NCBI RefSeq assembly: GCF_007830355.1
Contig: NZ_VLKO01000010.1
Span: 124,001 to 188,000, forward strand
Reading direction: 5' to 3'
Length of the DNA stretch: 64,000 nt
From: Flavobacterium tiangeerense
GTDB lineage: Bacteria; Bacteroidota; Bacteroidia; Flavobacteriales; Flavobacteriaceae
The notes beneath the pieces are model-generated. The model did not search any database. It saw only the letters and a program-made list of their open reading frames with translations, and was not told where the DNA came from. Position numbers and translations under genes: made by a program. This document shows positions 29,088 to 38,155 of the stretch, piece by piece. Position 1 is the stretch's first letter, and each line of letters begins with the position of its first letter.

Positions 29088-29990
29088 TTAAATCCACTCA
29101 ACAGGAATCTCCAACACTTTCAATAATTTCTCCTCTTCACTTCCTGATTCTGGATGATGGTCGTAAACCCACTGAACATGTGGCGGCAAACTCATCAAAA
29201 TACTTTCGATTCTTCCATTGGTTTTTAGGCCAAATAAAGTGCCTTTGTCGTGCACCAAATTGAACTCAACATAGCGACCTCTTCGTATTTCTTGCCAGGT
29301 TCTTTGTTCTGCGGTATATGGTAAATTTTTTCGTCTTTCTAATATTGGAACATAAGCGGTTAAAAATGAATTACCAACTTCGGTTACAAAGTTAAACCAG
29401 TTTTCCATCGACATTTGCTCGGTTGCTTTGCAGTAATCAAAGAATAATCCGCCGAGTCCGCGAGCTTCATTACGATGTGCGTTCCAGAAATAGGCATCGC
29501 ATTGTTTTTTAAACTTGGGATAAAAATCTAGATTGTGCTTATCACAAGCGGTTTTACAGGTTTGGTGAAAATGAATCGCATCTTCTTCAAATAAATAATA
29601 GGGAGTTAAGTCCTGTCCGCCACCAAACCAACTGTTGATAATATTTCCTTTATCGTCATACATTTCGAAATAGCGCCAATTGGCATGAACCGTAGGTGCC
29701 ATTGGGTTTTTAGGATGTATTACCAAACTCAATCCGCAGGCAAAAAAATCGGCTTCACCTACATTGAATAATTTTTGCATCGAATCGGGTAATTTTCCAT
29801 GCACTGCCGAAATATTCACACCGCCTTTCTCGATAACATTTCCGTTTTCGATTACACGTGTTCTTCCTCCGCCGCCTTCTGGACGTTCCCAAAGATCTTC
29901 CTTGAATTTGGCTTGACCTTCAACGGCTTCTAAGCCAGCAACAATCTGGTCTTGAAGATTTTGTATGTATTGGTAAAATTTATTTTTCAT
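29088..29990 (-). CDS. hemF: Oxygen-dependent coproporphyrinogen III oxidase
   Basis: Aerobic oxidative decarboxylation of coproporphyrinogen III to protoporphyrinogen IX. Family motifs are GGGQDLTPYYLFEEDAIHFH (about residues 120-140), the region NEARGLGGLFFDY, and the C-terminal block VHDKGTLFGLKTNGRIESIL followed by MSLPPHVQW. I prefer the ATG at 29988-29990 (MKNKFYQY); an ATG four codons earlier (30002) is also possible. Either start overlaps the end of the GNAT gene, implying translational coupling. Only this oxygen-dependent form is in the window; no hemN is seen. Confidence 0.94.
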   Translation of the reverse strand: MKNKFYQYIQNLQDQIVAGLEAVEGQAKFKEDLWERPEGGGGRTRVIENGNVIEKGGVNISAVHGKLPDSMQKLFNVGEADFFACGLSLVIHPKNPMAPTVHANWRYFEMYDDKGNIINSWFGGGQDLTPYYLFEEDAIHFHQTCKTACDKHNLDFYPKFKKQCDAYFWNAHRNEARGLGGLFFDYCKATEQMSMENWFNFVTEVGNSFLTAYVPILERRKNLPYTAEQRTWQEIRRGRYVEFNLVHDKGTLFGLKTNGRIESILMSLPPHVQWVYDHHPESGSEEEKLLKVLEIPVEWI

Positions 29991-30513
29991 TGTACAATTC
30001 ATATAATTCCATGTCTAATGGCTCATCATTAGTTGGAGTAAATTCATTTTGCAAAGTTTTTTGCCAAACGAAACCGTTATTCTCAGCTACTTTTACACTT
30101 CCTAAATTACTTTTATGAGCTATAATCTGAAGTGTTTTCAAACCTAAATACTCAAAAGCAAAATTTGTCATTTCTTTTACCGCAAATGAAGTCAAACCAT
30201 TTCCTTCATATTCCGAACCAATACAGTATGCAAATTCTCCTTGGTTTTTATCCCAATCGAGTTTTTTAATAATAATTAAACCTATAATTTGTTGGTTGTT
30301 TTTATCTCGAATAGCAAAAGTAAAATTTGTCTTCTCTTCTATTTCTTTATTTTTAATTGAAATATAGGCTTGTGTTTTTTCTAAAGAACTATTCATTTCC
30401 AATGTTACTGGAAAAAATAATTTTAATCGTTCCTTATTATCCAACATAAACTGATACAACTGATTGGAATCAATTGGTTGCAGTTTGTAAACTATGTAAT
30501 TTTCAAATTTCAA
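29980..30513 (-). CDS. GNAT family N-acetyltransferase (RimJ-like)
   Basis: A 177-residue acetyltransferase of the RimJ/RimL subgroup, with the acetyl-CoA-binding segment around GSEYEGNGLTSFAVKEMTNF (residues 107-126) and the late NLGSVKVAENNGF motif. The frame begins with TTG at 30511-30513, one base after the hemE stop. The first ATG is 22 codons later and would remove the first beta-strand, so TTG is the more likely start. It lies between hemE and hemF and overlaps hemF. The substrate is unknown and there is no evident reason for it to be in a heme operon. Confidence 0.82.
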   Translation of the reverse strand: MKFENYIVYKLQPIDSNQLYQFMLDNKERLKLFFPVTLEMNSSLEKTQAYISIKNKEIEEKTNFTFAIRDKNNQQIIGLIIIKKLDWDKNQGEFAYCIGSEYEGNGLTSFAVKEMTNFAFEYLGLKTLQIIAHKSNLGSVKVAENNGFVWQKTLQNEFTPTNDEPLDMELYELYNEK

Positions 30514-30514
30514 A

Positions 30515-31567
30515 CTATTGTTTATACTCCTTCACCGCATCAATAAAGGCTTTGGCGTGATCCACAGGGATATTTGGTAAAATACCGTGGCCTAAATTCA
30601 CAATATATTTGTCTTTTCCGAATTCGTCAATCATTTCATGAACCATTTTCTTAATTACTGGAATTGGAGAAAATAATCGAGAGGGATCAAAATTACCTTG
30701 TAAAGTGATGTTTCCACCTGACAAATAACGTGCATTTCTAGGCGAGCAAGTCCAATCTACTCCTAGTGCAGAGGCTTTACTTTTACCCATTTCGTTCAAA
30801 GCAAACCAACATCCTTTACCAAAAACAATAACTGGAGTTACCTCAGCTAAGGCATCAATGATTTGGTTGATGTATTTCCAGGAGAATTCTTGATAATCAA
30901 CTGGCGATAACATACCGCCCCAAGAATCAAAAATCTGAACGGCATTCACACCTGATTTTACTTTTTCTAATAAGTATAAAATAGTGGTATCGGTAATTTT
31001 TTGTAATAAAGTGTGCGCCGCTACTGGATCAGAGAAACAGAATCCTTTGGCAGTATCAAAACTTTTAGAGCCCTTGCCTTCAACAGCATAACAAAAAATA
31101 GTCCATGGCGAACCCGCAAAACCTATTAAAGGCACCTCATCGTTCAACATTTCTTTGGTTAATTTTACCGCATCAAAAACGTATCCCAAAGTTTCATTTA
31201 CATCCGGAACATAAACTTGGTTTACTTGCTCCATGGTACGAATAGGATTCGGGATAATTGGTCCTAAATTGTCTTTTAATTCCACGTGAATTCCCATAGC
31301 ACGAGGCACTACAAGAATATCCGAAAATAAAATGGCAGCATCTGGAGCAATTCTACGAATAGGTTGAACCGTAATTTCGGCAGCTAATTCTGGTGTTTCG
31401 CAACGAGTGAAAAAATCATATTTGTCACGCAAAGCTCTAAATTCTGGTAAATACCTACCCGCTTGACGCATCATCCAAACTGGCGGACGCTCTACTACTT
31501 CTCCTTTTAACGCTCTTAAAAACAGGTCATTTTTAAGTACTTTTGCTTGATTATCGGTGCTGTTCAT
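30515..31567 (-). CDS. hemE: Uroporphyrinogen decarboxylase
   Basis: It removes four carboxyl groups from uroporphyrinogen III to give coproporphyrinogen III. The diagnostic N-terminal motif [16 protein letters not shown] is at about residues 23-38, and [16 protein letters not shown] is in the middle of the chain. The C-terminal stretch [20 protein letters not shown] matches the family end. The length of 350 residues is normal and the start is ATG. It lies between hemD and the GNAT gene in the cluster. Confidence 0.95.
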   Translation of the reverse strand: MNSTDNQAKVLKNDLFLRALKGEVVERPPVWMMRQAGRYLPEFRALRDKYDFFTRCETPELAAEITVQPIRRIAPDAAILFSDILVVPRAMGIHVELKDNLGPIIPNPIRTMEQVNQVYVPDVNETLGYVFDAVKLTKEMLNDEVPLIGFAGSPWTIFCYAVEGKGSKSFDTAKGFCFSDPVAAHTLLQKITDTTILYLLEKVKSGVNAVQIFDSWGGMLSPVDYQEFSWKYINQIIDALAEVTPVIVFGKGCWFALNEMGKSKASALGVDWTCSPRNARYLSGGNITLQGNFDPSRLFSPIPVIKKMVHEMIDEFGKDKYIVNLGHGILPNIPVDHAKAFIDAVKEYKQ

Positions 31568-31643
31568 TTTAATATGCTTTGTGACTTTTAGTTTGTCTAA
31601 TTTTTTAATTTATGATCTTTACGTAAACATTCCGCAGTGGGAA

Positions 31644-32321
31644 TTACGATTCTTTATAATATGCAATCACTTCCTCAATTACTTCTTCGATAATAGGAAA
31701 TTCAGGTATGACAATGTTCTTAATTTTCTTTGATTCTAATGACGATGCTGTTGTGGTGCCAATACAAAAACAAACTTCGTCTTGAATTGTATTATTAGTG
31801 AAATAACTTTCCACAGCCGATGGACTAAAGAAAAGAATACCATCAAATTTTTCCTGACTTGAAATCTTAAAAGGAGTAAGTGTAGTTTGATACACCTCAA
31901 TCTCATTAAAAATGATTCCAGCATCTTTTAACGCAGCAGGAAGTGTTTCCTTACGCAGGTTCCCACTCAAAAAAGTAAAATGCTCTTTATTGTAAATCAG
32001 TGTAATTATCTCTGCAAGTTCAGAAGCGTAATCCATATACACATCTACAGTAAAGCCATGTTGCTCTAGCAATTCTTTGGTTTTTATGCCTACACAAAAC
32101 ACAGGTTTAGTTTTTAAAACCTCCCAACCATTTTGTTCTATTAAACTCAAAACTGCATTTTGACTGCTGAAAATCAAATTCGCATTGATACTTTTTAAAT
32201 CAAACAAATTGTTTTTTATTTCGATAAAATCTTCTTCTAAAAGATCAAAATCAGCATCAATAAAAACTTTTCTTTGAGCATCTGTTAGTGTTCTGGTCGA
32301 TAAAATACTTTTTTGACTCAT
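31644..32321 (-). CDS. hemD: Uroporphyrinogen-III synthase
   Basis: It closes the linear hydroxymethylbilane with inversion of ring D. HemD proteins are poorly conserved. The call rests on length (225 residues), the two-domain alternating pattern, the segment ILFFSPSAVESYF near residue 155 that is typical of the family, FCIGTTTASSLE, and position: its ATG overlaps the hemC stop by one base (TAATG). It has no paralogue in the window. The role is well supported by context even though individual motifs are weak. Confidence 0.9.
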   Translation of the reverse strand: MSQKSILSTRTLTDAQRKVFIDADFDLLEEDFIEIKNNLFDLKSINANLIFSSQNAVLSLIEQNGWEVLKTKPVFCVGIKTKELLEQHGFTVDVYMDYASELAEIITLIYNKEHFTFLSGNLRKETLPAALKDAGIIFNEIEVYQTTLTPFKISSQEKFDGILFFSPSAVESYFTNNTIQDEVCFCIGTTTASSLESKKIKNIVIPEFPIIEEVIEEVIAYYKES

Positions 32322-33238
32322 TATTTTTTTAATTTCTCTTTTATAGATTTCATCAATGCTACACCGCCATTTTCAAGGATTTCTTGTGCGCAGAAATACC
32401 CTAATTTTTTCCATTCTTGCATGGGAACTGTTTTCTCAATTTCGATTTTTTCTTTACCATCAATAGAAAACAAAACTCCTTTGAAGACAATATCATCGGC
32501 TACAAAAACGGCTAAAGCACCAATAGGTGCCGTACAACCACCTTCTAAAGTTTTAAGAAATTGTCTTTCAATGTGGGTACATATTTCAGTGTCAATATCA
32601 TTCAGTTCGTGCAATGCCTGTCGAGAATACTCATCATTTGCCATTGCTACAACAAGCATAGCTCCTTGCGCTGGTGCTGGAATCATCCAGTCTAGATCAA
32701 TATAATCTCCTGGTTTAAGATTGATTCTTTCTAGCCCTGCTGCTGCAAATACGGCTCCACTCCAGTCGCTTTCTTGTAGTTTTTTCATGCGTGAATTTAC
32801 ATTTCCGCGCAAATCAACTACAGTATGATTGGGGTATTTATTAAGCCATTGTGCTTGACGGCGTAAACTACCCGTAGCGATTGTTCCTGTACTATTTAAA
32901 AAATCTAGATTTCCTTTATGAACTAAAATATCGAGTGTATTGGCTCTTTCAAGAACTGCAGCTTGAACAATTCCTTGTGGTAATGCAGTTGGAACATCTT
33001 TCATAGAATGTACCGCAATATCAACATCGCCATTAATCATAGCAACATCCAGTGTTTTGGTAAAAATTCCGGTGATTCCTAATTCGTAAAGTGGCTTATC
33101 AAGAATGATATCACCTTGAGATTTTACGGCAACAATTTCGGTTTTGTATCCTAAATCGTTTAACTTATTTTGAACAGTGTGGGCTTGCCAAAGTGCGAGT
33201 TCACTATCACGGGTTCCTATGCGTATCGTTTTGTTCAC
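32321..33238 (-). CDS. hemC: Hydroxymethylbilane synthase (porphobilinogen deaminase)
   Basis: It polymerises four porphobilinogens into hydroxymethylbilane on a covalent dipyrromethane cofactor. The cofactor cysteine is C235 in LEGGCTAPIGALA. Substrate-binding arginines lie in IGTRDSELALWQ (7-18), TGSLRRQAQWL (122-132) and LRGNVNSRM (143-151). The length of 305 residues is normal. The start codon is GTG at 33236-33238; the sequence from there matches the family N-terminus, so no other start is needed. It lies 66 nt after hemA. Confidence 0.95.
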   Translation of the reverse strand: MNKTIRIGTRDSELALWQAHTVQNKLNDLGYKTEIVAVKSQGDIILDKPLYELGITGIFTKTLDVAMINGDVDIAVHSMKDVPTALPQGIVQAAVLERANTLDILVHKGNLDFLNSTGTIATGSLRRQAQWLNKYPNHTVVDLRGNVNSRMKKLQESDWSGAVFAAAGLERINLKPGDYIDLDWMIPAPAQGAMLVVAMANDEYSRQALHELNDIDTEICTHIERQFLKTLEGGCTAPIGALAVFVADDIVFKGVLFSIDGKEKIEIEKTVPMQEWKKLGYFCAQEILENGGVALMKSIKEKLKK

Positions 33239-33304
33239 TATTTTAATTTTTTCAACCCATGAGAAATGAAGTTCTCTCCTGATTTGATTTTAATGGCGCC
33301 AACT

Positions 33305-34561
33305 TTATTTAGCCGTTGCTCCTATTTTAAAAACTTTCTCAATCCATTCAATACTTTCATCCACCATAGTGTTATCATCTTTTAAATGATTGGCAAAATG
33401 GGTAGTAATTTTTTGGATAATGCGGTTGCTGATTATTTCCGCTTGCTCTTCATTGAAATTTGATATTTTCTTGCTTTGAAAATCAAGTTCAGAAGCTTTT
33501 ATCGCGTTCAATTTTGCTTTCAAAGCATTAATTGTTGGCGCAAACTTTCTGCCTTTGGTCCAAGTGATGAACTCTTCCTTAATTTCTTCGATAATCGCTT
33601 CGGCAGCTGGAATGTGTTTTTTTCTGTTTTCTAAAGTTTCATCTGTCAACTGTGACAAGTAATCCATGTGAATTAAGGTCACTCCATCCAGTTCTTCCAC
33701 GTTTTCATGTGCATTTTTTGGAATTGACAAATCTAAAATCAACAATGGTTTTTTTAAATTCAAAATCGCTTTATCAATAGTTGGATTTTGTGCACCAGTG
33801 GCAACCACAACAACATCCGCTTTTTGTAATTCAAGATGCAATTCTGAATAATCCTTAACAATAAGATTTAATTTCCCAGCCAGTTTTTCTGCCTTTTCTT
33901 TAGTTCTATTGATTAAGGTTATGTGTTCGTTTTTAGTATGCTTTACTAGGTTTTCACAGGTATTTCGACCAATTTTTCCCGTACCAAAAAGTAATATGTT
34001 TTTGTTACCAATATCTTCTACATTTTTGATAATGTATTGCACTGCCGCAAAAGAAACTGATGTAGCTCCGGAACTTATCTCGGTATCCGTTTTTATTTTT
34101 TTACTGGCTTGGATGACAGAATTGACCAATCGTTCCATAAAAGCATTGGCTAAACCTAATCCTTTTGACTGTGAAAAACTGGATTTAATTTGAGCGATAA
34201 TTTCAAAATCTCCTAGAATCTGACTATCAAGACCCGTTCCCACTCGAAATAAATGACTAATGGCTTCATGATTTTTATAAACAAATCCTACATTTTGAAA
34301 GGATTCAACAGAACCTTGACTATTCTCACAAATCAATTTGATCAATTGAAATGGATGTTCTGCAAAACCGTAAATCTCAGTACGGTTGCAGGTTGAAGTC
34401 ACTATTAAACTCTCTATTCCTTCATTCTTAGCTTGCTCTAACAAACGAGTTTTTGCAACACCATCTAAACTAAACTTCCCTCTAATCTCTGCATCGGCTT
34501 TCTTGTAGCTTAACCCAACCGCGTAAAAATATTGATGCTTTGATGTGTTATTGTTTTCCAT
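33305..34561 (-). CDS. hemA: Glutamyl-tRNA reductase
   Basis: First committed enzyme of the C5 pathway, reducing glutamyl-tRNA to glutamate-1-semialdehyde with NADPH. The catalytic cysteine is C58 in TSTCNRTEIYGF. The region FRVGTGLDSQILGDFEI is the family signature, and the NADPH fold shows LLFGTGKIGRN. The C-terminal dimerisation domain is present, giving 418 residues. It is the first gene of the minus-strand hem operon, divergent from an AraC regulator. The partner hemL is not in the window. Confidence 0.95.
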   Translation of the reverse strand: MENNNTSKHQYFYAVGLSYKKADAEIRGKFSLDGVAKTRLLEQAKNEGIESLIVTSTCNRTEIYGFAEHPFQLIKLICENSQGSVESFQNVGFVYKNHEAISHLFRVGTGLDSQILGDFEIIAQIKSSFSQSKGLGLANAFMERLVNSVIQASKKIKTDTEISSGATSVSFAAVQYIIKNVEDIGNKNILLFGTGKIGRNTCENLVKHTKNEHITLINRTKEKAEKLAGKLNLIVKDYSELHLELQKADVVVVATGAQNPTIDKAILNLKKPLLILDLSIPKNAHENVEELDGVTLIHMDYLSQLTDETLENRKKHIPAAEAIIEEIKEEFITWTKGRKFAPTINALKAKLNAIKASELDFQSKKISNFNEEQAEIISNRIIQKITTHFANHLKDDNTMVDESIEWIEKVFKIGATAK

Positions 34562-34586
34562 ATTTGCACTTTTCCAAAAAGTGAAA

Positions 34587-34594
34587 CAAAATTA
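34587..34594 (-). promoter_or_regulatory. Candidate -7 element of the hem operon
   Basis: TAATTTTG on the minus strand fits TAnnTTTG and lies 25 nt before the hemA ATG. The -33 box is not clear. Confidence 0.4.
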
Positions 34595-34687
34595 GTACTA
34601 CAGTAGTTATAAAAATAACGCTAGAAGTTCTTTTTGTATCGCTTAATGATTTTTTGATTCTAATTGTATTTATTAACCAAAAAAACT

Positions 34688-34695
34688 TATTTTTG
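34688..34695 (+). promoter_or_regulatory. Candidate -7 element of the divergent AraC gene
   Basis: TATTTTTG fits TAnnTTTG, with a TTG at 34664-34666 (21-nt spacing) as a possible -33 box. The start codon is 93 nt downstream, leaving room for operators in the divergent hemA/araC region. Confidence 0.4.
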
Positions 34696-34788
34696 TAATG
34701 AAATCAAGTGCTTTGAATCTCTTTATTTAGAGTTGTTCTAAATAAATACGTTTCCTAAATATGATTTTTATATTAAAAAAATACCGCT

Positions 34789-35664
34789 ATGAGTTCTGAA
34801 GAAATTATAAAAATTGAAGACGATTTTACGCTAATTCGGTTTCAAAATGATGGTATAAACCCTTTCCATGCACAACGCGAGGTGAGCAGCGGATTGATTC
34901 AGTTTCATTTTGGACTAAAAGGAAGTGCTAAATTTATTTTTAATCAAGGAAACTATGCGCTAGAACTCAAAGAGGAAAAATCATTATTACTTTACAATCC
35001 ACAAAAAGAATTACCTCTTAATTTAGAACTAGCTCCAAATTCTTGGGTGATATCTGTAATTATTTCAATCAAAAAATTCCATGCGCTATTCTCTACCGAG
35101 GCAGATTATATTACTTTTTTGAGCGCTGATAATAAAGATAAAAAATATTATAACGAAGGAAACATTAGCCCATCAATGGCAATTGTGCTATCACAGTTGT
35201 TTCATTACAGCTTGCATCCATCCATAAAAAACTTGTATTACAAAGGCAAAGGGTACGAGTTATTGAGCCTTTACTTTAATAGAACAGAAGATCCAAATGC
35301 AGAGCAATGTCCTTTTTTAATAGATGAAGACAATGTGATCAAAATAAAAAAAGCAAAAGAAATCATTATTGCTAACATGGCTGAACCGCCAGGTTTACAA
35401 GAACTAGCAGATGAAATAGGTTTGAATTTAAAAAAACTCAAAATGGGTTTCAAACAAATTTATGGTGATACCGTGTACGGATTTTTATTTGACTATAAAA
35501 TGGATTTTGCTCGAAAACTACTAGATAGTGGCTCCTATAACGTAAACGAAGTGGGGTTGAAAATAGGGTACAGCACCGGAAGCCATTTTATAACGGCATT
35601 CAAAAAGAAATTTGCTACCACTCCCAAAAAATATTTGATGTCCATAAACCCTAATATGCAGTAA
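34789..35664 (+). CDS. AraC family regulator next to the heme genes
   Basis: A 291-residue regulator with a C-terminal AraC double helix-turn-helix (about 190-285): LQELADEIGLNLKKLKMGF, then VNEVGLKIGYSTGSHFITAF, followed by KKFATTPKKY. The N-terminal region is a beta-rich sensor-like domain and is reminiscent of PchR-type iron-responsive activators, but I would not claim that ligand. It sits between hemA, transcribed away from it, and hemH, transcribed with it, so control of heme or iron genes is a reasonable inference. The start is ATG at 34789. Confidence 0.87.
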   Translation: MSSEEIIKIEDDFTLIRFQNDGINPFHAQREVSSGLIQFHFGLKGSAKFIFNQGNYALELKEEKSLLLYNPQKELPLNLELAPNSWVISVIISIKKFHALFSTEADYITFLSADNKDKKYYNEGNISPSMAIVLSQLFHYSLHPSIKNLYYKGKGYELLSLYFNRTEDPNAEQCPFLIDEDNVIKIKKAKEIIIANMAEPPGLQELADEIGLNLKKLKMGFKQIYGDTVYGFLFDYKMDFARKLLDSGSYNVNEVGLKIGYSTGSHFITAFKKKFATTPKKYLMSINPNMQ

Positions 35665-35735
35665 ACGATTGTTTTCGTATATTAAACAATAAATAAAAAA
35701 TAGTTAATCGCAAAGTATAAAAAAGCAGGTTTAGT

Positions 35736-35743
35736 TACTTTTG
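35736..35743 (+). promoter_or_regulatory. Candidate -7 element of hemH
   Basis: TACTTTTG matches TAnnTTTG and is 20 nt before the hemH ATG. No good -33 TTG is present, so the promoter may need an activator. Confidence 0.42.
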
Positions 35744-35763
35744 CTTCATAAAAAAAAGACAAG

Positions 35764-36813
35764 ATGAAAGGTGTATTATTAGTAAATTTAGGTTCTCCCG
35801 AAAGTCCAACTCCAAAAGATGTAAAACCTTATTTAGATGAGTTTTTAATGGACAAATATGTAATTGACGTTCCGTTTTTATTACGTGCATTACTAGTACG
35901 CGGAATCATTTTACAAACAAGACCTAAGAAATCAGCGGCAGCGTACGCTAGAATTTGGTGGGACGAAGGTTCTCCACTTGTAGTAATCTCTAGAAGAATG
36001 CACGAAAAGGTTCAAAAACTCGTGGATGTTCCTGTTGCTCTTGCTATGCGTTACGGCAATCCATCGCTTTTATCTGGATTACAAGAATTACATGATAAAG
36101 GTGTGACCGAAGTGATGCTTTTTCCGTTGTATCCGCAACACGCAATGGCTTCAACTACGACTATTCTAGAACTAGCAGAGGAACACCGCAAAAAGTACTT
36201 CCCAGAAATGAAATTCACAATTGTTCCAGCTTTTTACAACAAACCTGATTATTTGAAAAATCTAGCTGATTCTATAAAAGGGCATTTAGAAGGTTTTGAT
36301 TACGATCATTTGTTGTTTTCATACCACGGAATTCCAGAACGCCACATTCGCAAAACAGACATCACCAAATCACATTGTAAAATAGATGGCTCTTGTTGCA
36401 ATACACCATCACCAGCTCACGAATTTTGTTACCGTCATCAATGCTACGAAACCACAAAACAAGTGGTTAAATTGCTAGGAATCCCAGAGGGAAAATACAG
36501 CCAGACCTTTCAATCACGTTTAGCGGGCGACAAATGGTTGACTCCCTACACAGACGTCGAAGTTAACAAAATGCCAAAAAACGGCATTAAAAATCTAGCT
36601 GTAGTGACACCTGCTTTTGTATCAGACTGTTTAGAGACTTTAGAGGAAATTGCTATGGAAGCCAATGAAGAATTTTTACACCACGGTGGCGAAAAATTCA
36701 TGGCCATTCCTTGTTTAAATGACGATGAAGATTGGTGTAAAACAGTAGGAAACTGGATTACTACCTGGACAGGCGTATCTACAACAGCAACGCTAGAAAA
36801 AACTACTGCATAA
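35764..36813 (+). CDS. hemH: Ferrochelatase
   Basis: It inserts ferrous iron into protoporphyrin IX, the last step of protoheme synthesis. The N-terminal VLLVNLGSPESPTPKDVKPY is diagnostic. The catalytic histidine is H188 in YHGIPERH, and the conserved acidic C-terminal region includes VVTPAFVSDCLETLEEI. The insert after the catalytic motif is cysteine-rich (CKIDGSCCNTP, then FCYRHQC), which recalls the iron-sulfur-binding cysteines reported for some bacterial ferrochelatases. The stop codon is followed at once by the ATG of the MATE gene. Confidence 0.95.
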   Translation: MKGVLLVNLGSPESPTPKDVKPYLDEFLMDKYVIDVPFLLRALLVRGIILQTRPKKSAAAYARIWWDEGSPLVVISRRMHEKVQKLVDVPVALAMRYGNPSLLSGLQELHDKGVTEVMLFPLYPQHAMASTTTILELAEEHRKKYFPEMKFTIVPAFYNKPDYLKNLADSIKGHLEGFDYDHLLFSYHGIPERHIRKTDITKSHCKIDGSCCNTPSPAHEFCYRHQCYETTKQVVKLLGIPEGKYSQTFQSRLAGDKWLTPYTDVEVNKMPKNGIKNLAVVTPAFVSDCLETLEEIAMEANEEFLHHGGEKFMAIPCLNDDEDWCKTVGNWITTWTGVSTTATLEKTTA

Positions 36814-38148
36814 ATGAATACCAGTACCGATGAGTTGGGAACGCAACCAATCAAAAAACTCTTGATTAAACAAGCGGTTCCTTCCTCTATTGGGATTCTC
36901 TTTATGTCTGTTAATATTTTGATAGACACCATATTTGTTGGGCAATGGATCGGTTCACTTGCAATTGCTGCAGTAACCGTTGTATTGCCCATCACTTTTT
37001 TAATTTCGTCATTAGGCATGGCTATTGGCGTAGGAGGCGGATCGGTTTTGTCACGTGCTTTGGGTGCAAACAACAAAGAAAAAGCATTGCAAACTTTTGG
37101 GAACCAAATAACGATGACTTTCATCCTAGCCTCAGTTTTTGTGGTATTCGGTTTGATATTTAGTGATGAAATGCTTTTACTTTTTGGGGCAAAAGGCGCC
37201 ATTTTTAAACCCGCGCAAGAATTTTATTTTCCTATTATCATAAGCGTTCCCTTTCTAGCATTGTGCATGATGGGCAATAATGTCATTCGGGCTGAAGGAA
37301 AGGCAAAATTTGCCATGGTAGCCATGATCATTCCCGCATTTGTAAACATTGCTCTGGATATTCTTTTTATAAAATACATGGACATGGGTATTTTTGGAGC
37401 AGCTTTGGCCACAGCCATATCCTATACTACTTGTTTTTTATTTGTAGTATGGTACTTTGTTTTCAAGAGTCAATTGCAACTGCAACTCAAACATTTTTTA
37501 TTCAACAAATCCATTGTCAAACAAATTACGTCCCTTAGCATTGTTACGTTTTCCAGGCAAGGTGTCGTTAGTCTTTTATCCATACTGTTAAACCACACAT
37601 TGTATACCTATGGCGGTGAACACTCTGTTGCCATTTATGGGATTATCAGCAGAATGTTAATGTTTGCTTTGTTTCCTATACTTGGAATCACACAAGGATT
37701 TTTGCCTATTGCTGGTTACAATTATGGTGCTTCTAATTTTGCTCGTGTTAAGGAGAGTGTTCAGTTGTCCATTTTATATGCAGCGGTATTGGCTTCTCTA
37801 ATATTTGTGGTCATCTTGGTATTTGCTCAACCAATTGTATCAGTTTTTACCACTGATCCCGAGGTTATAGCCCAAACGCCCAATGCCTTGCGATGGGTTT
37901 TTGCAGCATCACCTATTATTGCCATTCAATTGATTGGCGCTGCTTATTTTCAAGCTATTGGCAATGCCAAAAAAGCTTTACTTTTAACGTTAAGCAAACA
38001 AGGATTTTTCCTCATCCCGCTTGTGCTAATTCTACCAAATTTTTTCGGTATTTTTGGCGTATGGATTGCTTTTCCTATTGCCGATGTTTTATCAACAACA
38101 TTGACTGGCTATTTATTAAAAAAAGAAATACATACTAAACTACTATAA
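36814..38148 (+). CDS. MATE family efflux transporter
   Basis: A 444-residue, 12-helix membrane transporter of the MATE/NorM superfamily, which exports organic cations or other small molecules using ion gradients. Typical features are two homologous six-helix halves, LIDTIFVGQWIGSLAIAAVT in the first, GMAIGVGGGSVLSRALGANN, and in the second half ILGITQGFLPIAGYNYGA. Its ATG abuts the hemH stop with no gap, and hemJ follows 7 nt later, so it lies inside a heme transcription unit. Export of a porphyrin or related compound is possible but unproved. Confidence 0.9.
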   Translation: MNTSTDELGTQPIKKLLIKQAVPSSIGILFMSVNILIDTIFVGQWIGSLAIAAVTVVLPITFLISSLGMAIGVGGGSVLSRALGANNKEKALQTFGNQITMTFILASVFVVFGLIFSDEMLLLFGAKGAIFKPAQEFYFPIIISVPFLALCMMGNNVIRAEGKAKFAMVAMIIPAFVNIALDILFIKYMDMGIFGAALATAISYTTCFLFVVWYFVFKSQLQLQLKHFLFNKSIVKQITSLSIVTFSRQGVVSLLSILLNHTLYTYGGEHSVAIYGIISRMLMFALFPILGITQGFLPIAGYNYGASNFARVKESVQLSILYAAVLASLIFVVILVFAQPIVSVFTTDPEVIAQTPNALRWVFAASPIIAIQLIGAAYFQAIGNAKKALLLTLSKQGFFLIPLVLILPNFFGIFGVWIAFPIADVLSTTLTGYLLKKEIHTKLL

Positions 38149-38155
38149 CGGTACT

